From NCBI GenBank assembly GCA_951802425.1, contig OX637795.1:3080501-3144500 (forward strand): a stretch of DNA of 64,000 bases, read 5' to 3'. The position numbers and the translations under genes were made by a program. Below the pieces are notes generated by a model. The model made no database searches. It had not been told where the DNA came from and saw only the letters and a program-made list of their open reading frames with translations. The number at the start of each line of letters is the position of its first letter. Position 1 is the stretch's first letter. Origin of the DNA: Clavaria fumosa. Lineage: Eukaryota > Basidiomycota > Agaricomycetes > Agaricales > Clavariaceae. Positions 43,576 to 55,589 of the stretch are shown one piece after another.

Positions 43576-44389
43576 TGATCCATTATTGACCTATTTATAT
43601 TGATTTGGCCTATTTATATTGATTTGGCTTAAGTGTACAATACCTATGGAGTGGTCAGTCATTGAGCCATAGTATCAACATGTGGAGTGATACCAGGTTG
43701 AGGCAGGTCATGGGGGTCAATGGCTAAGCCCATGGGATGTTGTGACTTAGGTTACTAACTAATAATAATATCTGCCCAAAGCAATGCCTTGTTAGCAGTT
43801 GGTTTCAATACTGTTAGCAGGAAGGTATGGAACTGGAGGATCCACTAGTCCTGTAGACCAACTGCATAAGGAATTGAGGACCTGTCTGAGTTGTCCTGAC
43901 TCTCAGTGACTCATTTTTGACTGCACCCAGTACCAGATCCATAACAGGAACTTGCCACACTGTGAACTGCAGTGAAGGGAAAGGGACTCCTTGGAGTGGG
44001 ACTCAAAAAGGGCCCTGCATGACCATCTCATATGCAGACATAATGCTGCCTACAGGGGACATTGATGTCCCCATGTGCATTGAAGAGGGGTATCCCCCTC
44101 TTTCACCTGCTGGTGTAGACCAGCAGAACCCTGATGCCTCATTGAGGCATAAATGAACATTTGTGGAGATGATCCTTGTGCCTCCAACAAAGGGTTACCC
44201 CTTTAATATCCCCTGACTGGACAGGGCTCCAGATGGCTATCCCTGGCCATCTGGGATGTTCGTGAGACCCAGCACATGGGCTGTTGAGGAGGTGATAGCC
44301 CTCAACCAGCAGGCACATTGTGGAGCACCTGATGGCAGTTAAGATATGACTGCTGTGATGAAGATGCACTGGGCTGTCAAGGAGGCCCA

Positions 44390-44540
44390 CAGGACGAGAC
44401 AGCAGCACTTGGGGCACCCCCCACCAGGGTGTGCCACTCATGACATGCTGTCCAACTGCCTACCCTGCAGGACAAGACAGTGGCACTTGGGGCACCCCCA
44501 CCAGGGCATGCCACTTGTGACATGCTGTCCAACTGGGGGC
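44390..44540. repeat. Tandem duplication, period about 78 bp
   Basis: Two copies of a block with CACTTGGGGCACCCCCACCA and GACATGCTGTCCAACTG lie head to tail, differing by a few transitions and short gaps. Confidence 0.7.
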
Positions 44541-45225
44541 AGGTCACGCAGACCAACAGGTAGGACCCATCAGCACTAGGTGAAGGCCCCAGATGGGGAT
44601 TGCACCTGGTGACATGGCAGCAACCCTGCCCAGGGGACGCACCCCTCAAAATTTTATATGACATCATGCTTGTCATCCCATGCCACTGGTGCATCATCTC
44701 TGGTTAGGGGCCTCTCCAGTCGGGGAGGGTGTAAGGCCACAGGCCTTCTGTATTAGTTTGATTACATAATCTATATACTGCATTGCAACTGTACAGAAGA
44801 CAGATCCCTCTATATAGAACTGGTTAAGTTATTTTGACATGCTTGGCATAGCTGTAAATTTTTATCGTACCATTTCTTTTCCTCAATAAATCAACCACTT
44901 TTCACCTTTCGCTACCATGGCATAGTCAAACTACAGGACCAAGGTAATTTTCGAACCTGAAATGTCAGGGTGAAATTACTGATAACACGTAGAAAACACA
45001 AGACATGTCGAGGCTGGCAATGTTGGTTTGGTCGTGCTTGGGTTGTGCTACAACTTGTAGGTCCATATGGACATGTGGTGATCGCCCCCGCATTCGCTGT
45101 GACGCGTGTTGATCATTCCGATCCCATTCTGCTCAACCTTGGACGCGTCTCCTCCGTACTCTCGCGTTCTCGTCACGTCGTCGATGAGCACGGATCTTTT
45201 CCAATCGTATCTCCGCCATTATGTC

Positions 45226-45274
45226 CGCGTCTGGTCTTCGAGCGGCAGAGTCTGCCACTTGAAGGTCAGACGCG
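45226..45274. repeat. 49 bp hairpin (right)
   Basis: The same stem as 7964-8012, with one mismatch introduced (GGTCAGACGCG in place of GACCAGACGCG). Confidence 0.65.
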
Positions 45275-45355
45275 CATCCTGTGTCAATTCTTGCTGTCTA
45301 ACCGTCCTCGGTCGGATCTCCTGGACTTCCTCTGCACCTCCAGACGTGGTGGGTG

Positions 45356-45417
45356 CTTGAAATAGAATGTCATCATCGTGACATCATTGTGTCACGATGA
45401 TGGCATTTTATTTCAAG
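45356..45417. repeat. 62 bp near-perfect palindrome (right)
   Basis: Arms of about 28 bp: CTTGAAATAGAATGTCATCA pairs with TGATGGCATTTTATTTCAAG around GTGACA-TCATTG-TGTCAC. Confidence 0.75.
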
Positions 45418-45693
45418 CCCCTCTAGCTGGATGTGCTAAATCTCTTTATCTTTTTTTTTCAATTTCTTGTTTATCCCTCATCTCTTTCTAAGAATCTTGG
45501 AGCAACTCTCTCATCCTAGTCCACATTATTCTGCTCTTGCAAATCATTCCACAATCAATTGCCTTTCATCCTTTCTTACCATTCAAATCATGGAACATCC
45601 TTCAATCGATTGCCCTTTCATTGTTCATACCTCCCTTCTTTGCATCTTGTGGTCTTCATTGACTGCTTGCTCCTCTCTACAAACTATTGGATA

Positions 45694-48312
45694 CAGTTGA
45701 CTAGGTAATAATGCATAGAGTCGGGAAGGGAAAATTGGTATGCATTATTGTATCCTATGCAGTACATGCTCTGTGACACCGTGACATTTGACACGTGGAG
45801 CTGTGACAAGTGTGACGGGCCGCGCGGCTCACCTGCTGAAGAATCCGTCCAACGTCATCTGTTTCACAGTTGCGAGCTCGCGTCTCTGTAGATGGCCTCG
45901 GAAACAGCGCAGCTGCCATGACAGATCAAGGGCACACTCAATGTCCTTGATCTGAGTAATGCAGACCTGCTCAAGTGTCCGGCACATCTCTGTGAGTTCT
46001 GCATTACTGATCTTTGGCTTGTTGTCCTTGTTGTCATCATTCTCTGATCCAGAATCAACCTCAACTATCTCCCCAGACTCCACTGCCATCTGATACTTGA
46101 TTTCTTCGACAATCTTCATGTCTCCTGCGAATTCAGGGACTGGATCTTTGGCTTCATTCTCCTCAGGCGGCTCAAGCATGTCTTCCAAGGTAGGTGGTGT
46201 CCCAATAATCCTTCGGTATTTCTCTAGTTCATGGACAGTCTCCATCAGCTCAGCTTCAAGAGCCTCAAGCTGCAGAGGGGCAGGGGGCCATTGCTGAGCA
46301 GGGATCTTTATCGTCAGCTGAGGATATAAGGTGCGTCCTTGCATCTCGTCAATTGCGTCGAGTGTGGCAGTGATGTCCCCTTCAGCATCCATAACTGCTT
46401 TGAGTGGTAAGTGCCAATCTTCCTCTATGTAGCATTCACCAAGGTGGTCTCGGAGGCATGTCTCTGCTTGAGGTAAAGTCTCCTCTTTGTTGGCTTCAAA
46501 GTTTCGGATGATAGCCCAGGCAGCAGGGTCTGTTTTAGCACCAAGTGTTGCGGTAGTTGTTGTGGATGTAAGCTGGTATTCACTACCAAAGCTCTGTTAT
46601 TTTTTTGGCTGACATTTGTTATAGGTAAACTCATGTCTGGATCCCTGTATGATTCCAGCAATGCTGGATCATCAAGGGCTCTATCATGTTCCAAGCCTCT
46701 GTAGCCAACATCATTGCCTCAAGAATATCAATTTTGTAGATATCTTGTTCATTTGCTTCATCAAGATCAATTGCGCAAATACAAAGTGCTCGTCGGTAGT
46801 GTGCTTTGAAACATCAGATGATTCCTGCATCGAGTGGTTGCACATGAGATGTAAGATTTGGCTCAAATCTTTCAAGTTGGATATTTTGGGGCCTGTAGTC
46901 GATGTTATGCCCAGAGAAATTGTCGATGAGGAGACAGATATGTCGGTTAGTCTGCCGCATTTCAATGTCGATGTCCTTGATCCACCTGAAATCATTTAAC
47001 ACATTAGAATTGTGGTATCAGATGTATATGTAGGGTGCCCACTCTTCAAAAAGTAGGCTTGTCATCTATGCTTTTTTATTACTGCGGTAATGAAATCCTT
47101 TTTCTTGTGGGGTTTTGCCTCTGAAGCAGCGAGGTTTCTTAGACCTTCCGATAAAGAATGGTGGCAATTTCTCGCTCCCATTGGCATTGCATGCGAAGGT
47201 GATGGTGAGTCGAAACTTGTCTTTCTTTTTGCCTTTCATTTGCTTTGTCGCTAAACCACATCAGTGAAATGGGGAGGTGTTAAAAGTGGGTATAAACCAG
47301 TTTAAACCAGTTTATACCTACTTTTAACACCTCCCCATTCACTGATGCACGATCAGGGGGTGTGCTGTTAGAGAGAGTCTCATGAGCTCTAATCCTTGAG
47401 CATGAACCCTTACTGACGCACAATGGGAACAGGCCGGTCTCGTCAATATTCCACCTATCTTTCACAGGGAATTTCTCAAGAAGACCCTGGATCCAGGCCT
47501 GCTCTGCCTCAACTACTGCGGGATCAACAGAACCAGCCTCCCCATGCCTGCGACGCTCTCGTAGCATATGGGCTTTGCAAAAGGATGGTACCCATCCTTC
47601 TCCGTGCAACTGCTCATCTTCTGGTACCTTGAACAGTGCCTCAAATCTGCGACGCTTCTCCTGAAGCATTGGGCCAGTAATGGTTTCGTTTTTACCTTCC
47701 ATCTGTTTGACCCACAACACCAGAGCTCTTTCAACATCCGGCCTAGTCACAATTCGTGGCCGTTTCGAGGACAGTGCATTTGCGTACTCTAGACTTCGCT
47801 TCTCCAAGGTATTTCTGTTCTTCAACTTGTGTGAGAGTGTCAACTGGTTAAAAACCAGGGCTCCATCAGTGAGCCCACTAAAATGCTTGACAACATCTAT
47901 CTGCGGCATGTCCTGATGCTGATCAATGAAGGCAAACACGGTCATCCAGTCGTGCAATGTGAGGTTTTCTCGTTTTTGCCTTTCATGTTGTCCTGTGCTG
48001 GTGGCTGGCACACCCTTCTTGTGGTCCCCTCTCGGTTTTTGAGGTTTAACTAGTGCAGGCTGGGTGTGGGGCTTCCGCTTGGGCTCCATGGGTGTTGTCA
48101 TAGCATTGAAAAAGTTGCTCGGTCTCCGGCTAAAGTTTGTAGCACTACTGTACTCATACATGTGGTAATGCATAACTGCATGACAGAGGTATGCATTAGG
48201 CATTATGCATTACATAGGCCATTTGCCTGCATACCAACCTGGGAAAGCCCCAAACCCTATGCAATACCGAAAATATGCATTTCCACCTCTTGCATTATCA
48301 CCTAGTCGACTG
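45694..48312 (-). mobile_element. Pogo/Tc5-like DNA transposon in the right arm
   Basis: Terminal repeats of 22 bp begin CAGTTGACTAGGTAATAATG at the left end and CAGTCGACTAGGTGATAATG, read inward, at the right end. TA is duplicated on both sides (45692-45693 and 48313-48314). The left arm reads straight through the same point (GGATATATTG on the complement near 7553), giving the empty site. Confidence 0.95.
45829..48101 (-). pseudogene. Pogo/Tc5-like transposase
   Basis: The ATG is at 48101. The N-terminal half has a basic start and HTH segments, including a CENP-B/Tc5-type DNA-binding region (ERALVLWVKQMEGK to GWVPSFCKAHML). The DDE domain has WNIDETGLF, then after a short intron near 47003-47040 CLLIDNFSGHNI, then HVQPLDAGII. 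A TAG at 47066-47068 sits where the family has Trp, and a TGA at 46814-46816 where Arg fits. The acidic C-terminus ends KQMTLDGFFSR, a QxxLxxFF PIP-box (PCNA-binding) pattern. By family knowledge it cuts and pastes at TA; this copy is probably inactive. Confidence 0.85.
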
Positions 48313-48659
48313 TATATTGTTTTTGCTCTCATTTTCTTAATTTTTGCTCACCTCCGTCAGGACATCAGGACGGCTATTCTTATTCCATACTCTTATAAGG
48401 CTGTAACTGAACTCCGTTTGCTTCCCTGTATATAGACCAATGTATTGTTTGCATGTGCTCTGATTGCGATGCCAAGTAAATTCATGCTACCGCATGTAAT
48501 GCTGTTCTATCAGTCCTCGAGGAGCTAGACTCCAGGGGATCTCCATCTACTGTAATGTGTGCAGGACACAACCTGCCATTCCAAGCCCCCATGGGCTTGA
48601 CATCTTTGCTGCCACCATTTATGGGATGAATATGTTGTTGAATTTTATGACAAGGGCTC

Positions 48660-49830
48660 GCGCTTTGCATGTCAGTGGTGACTTCGTGTTTGCGTTGTAG
48701 TCACCATATCCGGCGATGGTGGCAAGTTTACGAAACAAGCAAGTGGGATATATGTACGACCTCGTGCGCGAAATGTAGACGGTGCGTTTTGGGGTTTGTC
48801 ATCCAGCTAGCTTTTTGTAATTTCTTTTCCCCCGAAATGCCATGGGCATCATCAGGCTGGTGTTCACCCGTTAACCTACTGTATCCTCCTGCGCGGGTTC
48901 CTCCGACTCGAGATCTTCAAGCTGCCATTCTGTCTTCTGCTGACGCAACCGCGATGCAATGATACTCTGCCCCGCTTACCACCACGATGAGTCCACAAGC
49001 CACGACCGCAACGCCGCCAACCAGCCGCTACAGCGCTATTGTTGCCGTCAAGCCGACACCGGTTGCGGATGTTTACCGGCGCTGCTCAGCATCATCTGCA
49101 TCCGCTACCACGAAAAGCGCAACGTCCACAACAACAACAGGCAGTGGGGTTGCCTCGACAACTGTTTCAAACAGCTCGTCTTCTATGGAATTGCCCTCTC
49201 TACGTGTCGGAGAGTTCGTTTTCGTGGGATCAGATAGGCGGCGGACATGCGACCAGCCACAGTCGCCGTCACGACTGAAAATGCAGGACGCAGAGCTCGG
49301 AACACTTCTGCCAAATTGAAGCGGGAAAAGTATAGCGCGAAAGTCTCCACCGCATGGGTCAAAAACCCAAATATCTCTGAAGATGAGACAGAAGCTGCAC
49401 CGGTCCAAATGCCTCGCCCATGCCAGCGACAACATACGCCTTTTGATGTCTCCCGCAAAACACCAGTCAGAAGCGGCCCGACTCGCGCTACCTGTAGACA
49501 TGCTTCTTGGTCCCTTTGCCAGAATGGTACAACCTAGTGCCTCGCACCTGTCTCGAAGGCGCTTTCAACGTCGACTCCCTATCTCCGAGTCACGCGCGCG
49601 TGCGAATTTTGCGCTACGCGCTGCATGTGACGTTATCGGACTGTTCAGCGCGCCTGTCGTACCTCAAATAATGATAAGCGTTGCACCCGCGGATGCATTT
49701 CCGGATGCGACTCATTTTCCAATATCTCCACAGTACCGATCTGGATATTGCGCTCTGACCATCAATTTTAACCTTGAAACAGACCTTGGTTGGGTTATTT
49801 TGACATGCTTGGCGTAACTGCGAATTTTTA
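48660..49830 (+). pseudogene. Repeat family F, right copy
   Basis: Counterpart of 6175-7300. The frame MSPQATTATPPTSRYSAIVA stays open for about 110 codons to LGTLLPN, longer than on the left. A second overlapping frame runs NAGRRARNTSAKLKREKYSA and onward. Frames swap between the two arms through single-base indels, so coding is unproven. Confidence 0.4.
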
Positions 49831-50628
49831 TCGTACCATTTCTTTTCCTCAACAAATCAACCACATTTCACCTTTCGCTACCATGGCATAGTCAAACTAC
49901 AGGACCAAGGTAATTTTCGAACCTGAAATGTCAGGGTGAAATCGCTGATAACACGTAGAAAAGACAAAACTTGTCGAGGCCGGTAAGGTTTGTTTGGTCG
50001 TGCTTGGGTTGTGGGTCCATCTGGACATGTAATGATCGCCCCCGCATTCGCTGTGACGTGTGTCGATCATTCCGATCTCATTCTGCTCTACCTTGGACGC
50101 GTCTCCTCCGTACCCTCGCGTTCTCGACGCGTCGTCGATGAGCACGGATCTTTCCCAATCGTATTTCCGTCGTTGTGACCCACCCCATCGTCGTCGGACG
50201 CGTCAGGCGCACCCTATTTAGTAAGTCACACACCCTCTCCTCCGTCTTATACTTATTTTTATGACGAAAAGCGCACATCCTCTGGCCCAATTCGCCCCGT
50301 ATGAGTTCAGGAGACGCAAGACTTGACTAATATGGCAGTCGAGCCACTCCCTTTCAGCCACCCGACCGCGCTACAAGCACGAGACTTCCTAAATGAGGGA
50401 CTAGCCGCCCTCTGTCAAAACAAGTCAAACAACTACCTATGGAGGAAGCAATCAGATCCCACAGCCACCTCGGATTGCTTTTCGCCATGTTGAGCTATGC
50501 CACTGGCGCCCACTTAAGGCGGCCACATGCCGGCACGGCTCCTTTCGCCCTCCCACCATCCTCTCCTTACACCCACCACCTCCATATACCTTATTATATC
50601 CCAGAATACGCTTCCCTTCCTCTCCATC

Positions 50629-53114
50629 ATGCCAAAAGCAGTCTCGAACCTCCTGCGATCTGCTGTTGACAAAGCCACGCGCCCTTTCCGCTCCCGACCT
50701 GGTGTCGGTGGCGACGAGGACAAACCACACGCCTGCGGTCATTGTCCTACGCGTTTTAAGAAAAGATGTGATCTTGTAAGACACGAGAAGATCCACCTTT
50801 CGCGTGAAGAAAGGGATATAATGTGCGTTGGGATCATTTGTCGATCTTTTTTCTTTGTCTTTGTCGTTTTCTGTCTTCGTTTTCGTACTCTCTTCTCTCC
50901 CTTCTGTGTTTTTCCTCTCCACTTTCTCTCCTTCCTCACTCCTCATGATGCCCTCCACTCCTCATTGTCCCTTTGTCTTCGTTCCATCGCCACTCCCCTC
51001 GCCACTCCCCCTTCGCCACTGATCCCCTTTGTTGTCCACTCTCGCTCATCCACATCGACGCCCAGCTCTTACTCACGAAACCATTTCTATTACAGTTCGT
51101 TCAAGTGCGACGCGCTCGGATGCTCAGCATCGTTTCTACAAAAGTCGGGGCTTCGGTCGCACCAGAGGACACAGTGAGTGGCTCACTTTGTCAACATTCA
51201 AACGAGACAAAGAAACTCAACATTCAATCTTTACACAGCACTGGCGAACGACTCTCCTGTCCTGAATGTGAATTTAAGACTCCTGATGACGGCTCGCTTT
51301 CTCGCCATCGTAAGAAGCGTCATGGCCATGTTCGCAAGGCGGGTAGCCGTGACGACTCTAAGAGCACGTCGTCTTCTTCGACTTCGGACCGCACATATAC
51401 TTCGATTCTCACCCAGTTGACCCCATCTTCAACGGAAGCACAGGCACCCCAAACCCCCACACCCTCTCCCATGCCTACCGTTTTTTTGACATCGTCGTCG
51501 GAGCCACTCATCGCATCATCTCATGTTGGGTCGTCGCTACCCCCCGTGACACCAACCGCGTCTCTCCATCTTTCGATCCAGGAGACACCATCTGGCGTGC
51601 CAAGCCCGCACAAGCAGATCCTAGACTTCGCTTCTTCCCCGTCGACTCTCACCAACGAACGGCCCCACTCAGAGACGTCAACCGAGCCTTTGGAATATGA
51701 TACCTCTGGGACCTCATCGTCAATACAAACACCCGCCCTCTCACCAGAGGACGACTTCCATTTGACTCTTCGTGCTCCCTCGGTGACCCCGGCACATCCG
51801 CTGTCCGCTAGCGATGCGTTCTTGGATATCTGGAACAACGAATCGTTCCTTAACGATTTGTCCTCTTATATGGATTTGGCCTTCTCCAAAGCCGCTGACA
51901 TCTCCAGCGCCACCCCAGTTGATTCTCCATGTACCCCATTCACCGAGGTGACGTCGGCGCCTCTCTTCGATATCGAATCTGCCGTCACATGGCCATCTTT
52001 GGACAATTTGGACAATTTGTCCCACTCGAAGTTTGATTATGAACAACCCGCCTCGGCTGCGTCCTTATATAGACCAATCTCTTCTACGGACACGCAGTTG
52101 ATCTCACAAGATGACCAAGTCCCTCATTTCCGTGGTCCCAGCCCGGCTACATCTCCCGTTGGCGAAGCAGCGTCCTTGCCTGAACCTCAGCATAGCACGT
52201 CCGCGTTAGCTTCGTCTGATGAGACATACACACCGCCAATGCCACAGGGGTCGCTCCTTCTGCAGAATGCCCTTTCTAGCGTCCCTGGTGTCGCCCCAAA
52301 TACGACATCATACAATGCGTCCACCGACTCCTTGCCGTTGCTCCACTCGGATGGCAGAACGCCTTCAACGTCTTCCGCCAACGTTAACCCATATACATAC
52401 TGGCCTGATCACTTGCACCCATCTTCGCTGTCGCAAGAGCGCGATGGCCATTCGCCATCTTCTTGGCCATTCAGCGCGGCGCCTTCTTTTCCCAGTCACA
52501 TAAATACTGTGTTTTTGCCTCAGACGTCATATTCTGAGCAAACATTCCCGTCGTGGCACTCTCATCTTCACCAGCCGGCCCCGGCGCATGGAGTTATTCC
52601 TTCGGAGTGGACCGCAGAGTGCATTACTGAACCTCAGGCCCATCAGGATGCCCAACACAATGCAGCACCTTTTGACTTGATGTCCTCCGAGTCCTATCAC
52701 ACTACTCTCGTCCCCCGCCACGCGCAGACTGCGGACGTTGCCCCACGACCTTGCCATAGACATCCTCACTCGAGCCGCGGTTTCTCCCAGCTTGGGCCAA
52801 CAAGGACAGCCCCGAGTCAGTCAAGGCAAAGACCATACATTCTGCCTCCCGACTGGAACTCTGCGGGTCCGTCTGGACATAACGCGCCGGGTCTTTCAAT
52901 GAGGCAATTACTCACGGAGGTGGGCGTTGGAAAGGCAACTCGCAACACGCGTGAGGCACTGGAGTGGCTTTGGTCTCTCCCGCCTCATTACCAGTCGGCT
53001 ATTATGGACAATTTTTTCAAGTCCCACAGCGACATGTCAACATTTCCAGACTATATCAACCGGACGATGAAGTTCTATTTCAGTCACAATAAGGTCGGCC
53101 ACTGCCACGCCTAG
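50629..53114 (+). CDS. C2H2 zinc-finger transcription-factor-like protein, right copy (3 exons)
   Basis: Exons 50629-50822, 51096-51173 and 51239-53114 give 715 aa. Exon lengths equal the left copy exactly. The three fingers are unchanged in their Cys and His residues. Scattered replacements are visible in the tail (for example MDNFF for MDNFY, MKFYFSHNK for MKFYSSHDK). The first intron keeps its low-complexity content but differs in length. Both copies open and equal in length implies recent duplication, gene conversion or selection on both. Confidence 0.85.
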
Positions 53115-53852
53115 GATTCTTCTAGTGCGACACACTATTGGACCCTCATCTCATTCCATCCTCTGCTTTCTCGTCTTCTGTACTTTTTCTTGTTTTTCCT
53201 CGCCTCTTTCTCAGAATCTTGGAGCATCTTCTCATTTCTTTCATCTCAATCACCATCCACCTTGCTTCGCGGAACATCCTGCAATCGATTGCTTTTCATC
53301 TTTGCTTACCATTCAAATCACAGAACATCCTTCAATCGATTGCCCTTTCATTGTACATATCGCCTTTCTTCTCACATTCTGGTCTTCATTGACTGCTTTC
53401 TGATTCCTCAACCATCTGATATCGCTGGATGGTTATTAGTTTAGGTTTGCCCTTGTCTCATATATTCTTTTCTCACCTCGCTCCATAACAACAATCCGGG
53501 ACCGTTAGTATTCTTATTCCATAATACTAAATGCTCCGTTTGCTCCCTTGTACGTAGGTTGTGTAACAATCAATGTGTCGTTTGCGTCTGCCCGATGTAA
53601 GGAAAATTCTCTTCACACCCAGTCAATCACGGGACCGGAGCGCGGGCTTGTGTGTGTGTGGAGCTTTGCACGAAACGTCGTGGACATCGCCATGGTAAGA
53701 CGCCCAGGAAGCGACGCCTGCCCCTGAATTTTGAAGACTTGTAGCTTTTCATTGTTTTGTCATTGCAACAGTGGGAGCGGAAACAAGCCAATCAGGAGCC
53801 GTTTACTATGGTATTCATATCCCTGCCGTAACTGAGGTAGGATGTGCAACCG

Positions 53853-54883
53853 TCAATTGGGAGCTGGTACAACAAATCCTGTCAATGAGTCTAAGGCAAC
53901 TTGATCGAAAACAGGCCCCAATGGTTGAAAGGTTTTCAACAGCGGTTTCGAGAAGTCGAATAGAATAGGATCATCCTTGCCGTTCAGCTTGAGCGGCCAC
54001 CTTCTCGGATCGATTGACCAACCGACGGACGCGCGCACATCGAAGGCAACAGTAAAACTTGTCGTCCCTTCGCTCGTGCCAATGATGACAGCAGTACGGA
54101 TCTGAGAAGGAGAGTCAGCCTGCGAAAACAGTGTAGATCGCAGTCTGAAATGTTAATGTACTTTACTCGGGATGCCAATAATGCCATCTGGGTGGTCGGG
54201 GTTCTCATTGACGGACCAGACGACGCGCGTGGGCGGGCTGCCGCCGCGTTCTGTTCCTATTAGAATCACTCTATCTCCGCGTGTTGACTCGGTGAACCGA
54301 GTGAGGGTTGGAGTGACGGACGTCCATGCGAGTGTGGGCTCCAGGTTGACCGATGCTGACAGCGCGGCCCCCGACGTTACGCTGGACGTGGACAGGGCGC
54401 CGAGCACGCCGTGCGGCGCAAAAGAAAGGATGTGCGGAGGCGGTGGCTTCCTGCCGTTAACGGACTTGAGGGCTAGTGTGATTCGCGCGTCGCGGAAACG
54501 ATGGCTCCTCGGTTGTGAGGCGTGGAAGTTGAAGGTCATGACGCAGAGACATGCTGGTTTGCCGAGGTAGGTGCCATATTGCACGGTGTCGAAGCGTGCG
54601 GAGAGACTGCCGTTGGCAATGTCAACGATGACGGTGAACCAATTGCAGTTTCTCGGACGAGCTAAAGGGCTTACTACGTGTCTCGGATCTCTTCCTCGGT
54701 GATAAGCTCTCTTGTTCCCGTCTCGCCTGGCTCGTTGCGCGTCGCGAGCTCGCCGAACGCTTCATCGTCAATGACAAAGGAAAAGCGCAGATCAATGTTG
54801 TGGTCCTCGCTCATGATGGCTGTCACACTTGTGGTGGTCGCCTTCGTCCGAATCGTTCTACTGTACATGTACTTGGAGGTCAT
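53853..54883 (-). CDS. Conserved hypothetical protein, right-arm copy (3 exons)
   Basis: Exons 54678-54883, 54162-54606 and 53853-54101 give 299 aa, two residues longer than the left copy through a 6 nt in-frame insertion (MSEDHNIDL against MSDDIDL). Exons 2 and 3 are the same length as on the left. Intron 1 is 71 nt here and 67 nt on the left. No domain is recognised. Confidence 0.75.
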
Positions 54884-55255
54884 TATTTATTGCTCGGTGC
54901 TCAAACCAGTGCCCAAGCTGTACGGTACAGTATGTATAGCAGGCGTCATAAAGTGCACCCGGCCTGCAAGCTGAGTTGTGTGCTTGCATACTGAAGCAAC
55001 TGAAGCAATGATGAGTAGTAGGGATTAGCAGTGAGCATGAACCATAATTCTATCAGAATTGAGGCAACCTTCCTCTTCTTTTCCTCGTGTACGCGAGGCC
55101 AGTCCAAATAGTCATCCGCTGGCCTCTTAACTCCTTGCCTCTGACTCGTGGTTATCGAGCATAGTGTTCAAGTTTCCACTGGCACTTCACCTTATCTGGG
55201 TCATTGTCATTTCAGAGTAGAGTTTTGAACTCACTCTGTCTACTAGCCATGAACA

Positions 55256-55589
55256 TCAGCAAAGTGCAATCAGGCTATATGCCATTTGGCAGTGCTGCAC
55301 AGACAGCTGTAGAGCCATAGAAGCCATAGACAACTTCCTTATATGTGTAGAACTGTGTAGCACAGCATGATTGCTTTGTAGGGGAACATGACCCACTGCA
55401 GCACTACATAGGTCTAGAATAAAGCTACAGCACATAGTTCAGTCGGATATTCCAGTATACAATGGGATACCGGACACTGCAAATCCCCTGTAAATAACGG
55501 GGTACCGGATTCCGCCGGAGATATCTGATTTTCTAGTAATATATGTGGCCGGCAGAGGATATCCTTGCCAGGATAACCATGGGTTCAGC
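55256..55589. other. Unique stretch after the right arm
   Basis: No gene is seen. It contains GGATATTCC and GGATACCGG phrases that resemble the repeat that follows. Confidence 0.4.

Larger units (their letters stand above)
41992..44819. other. Gene-poor AT-rich stretch
   Basis: No supportable gene. It holds a small foldback (43449-43575), a doubled 18 bp motif (about 43590-43627) and a 78 bp tandem duplication (44390-44540). Confidence 0.45.
44820..55255. repeat. Right arm of large inverted repeat
   Basis: Inverted match to about 740-8400. Extra content relative to the left arm: the transposon at 45694-48312 and roughly 110 bp near 48556-48700. The outer end reaches the first codons of the TPR-like gene and then diverges. 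Confidence 0.9.

Noticed and set aside
740..55255. Treating the inverted repeat as a pure assembly artefact
   Set aside because: The arms differ by many substitutions, indels and a transposon with target duplication, which an artefact would not create. Long reads would still be needed to settle it.
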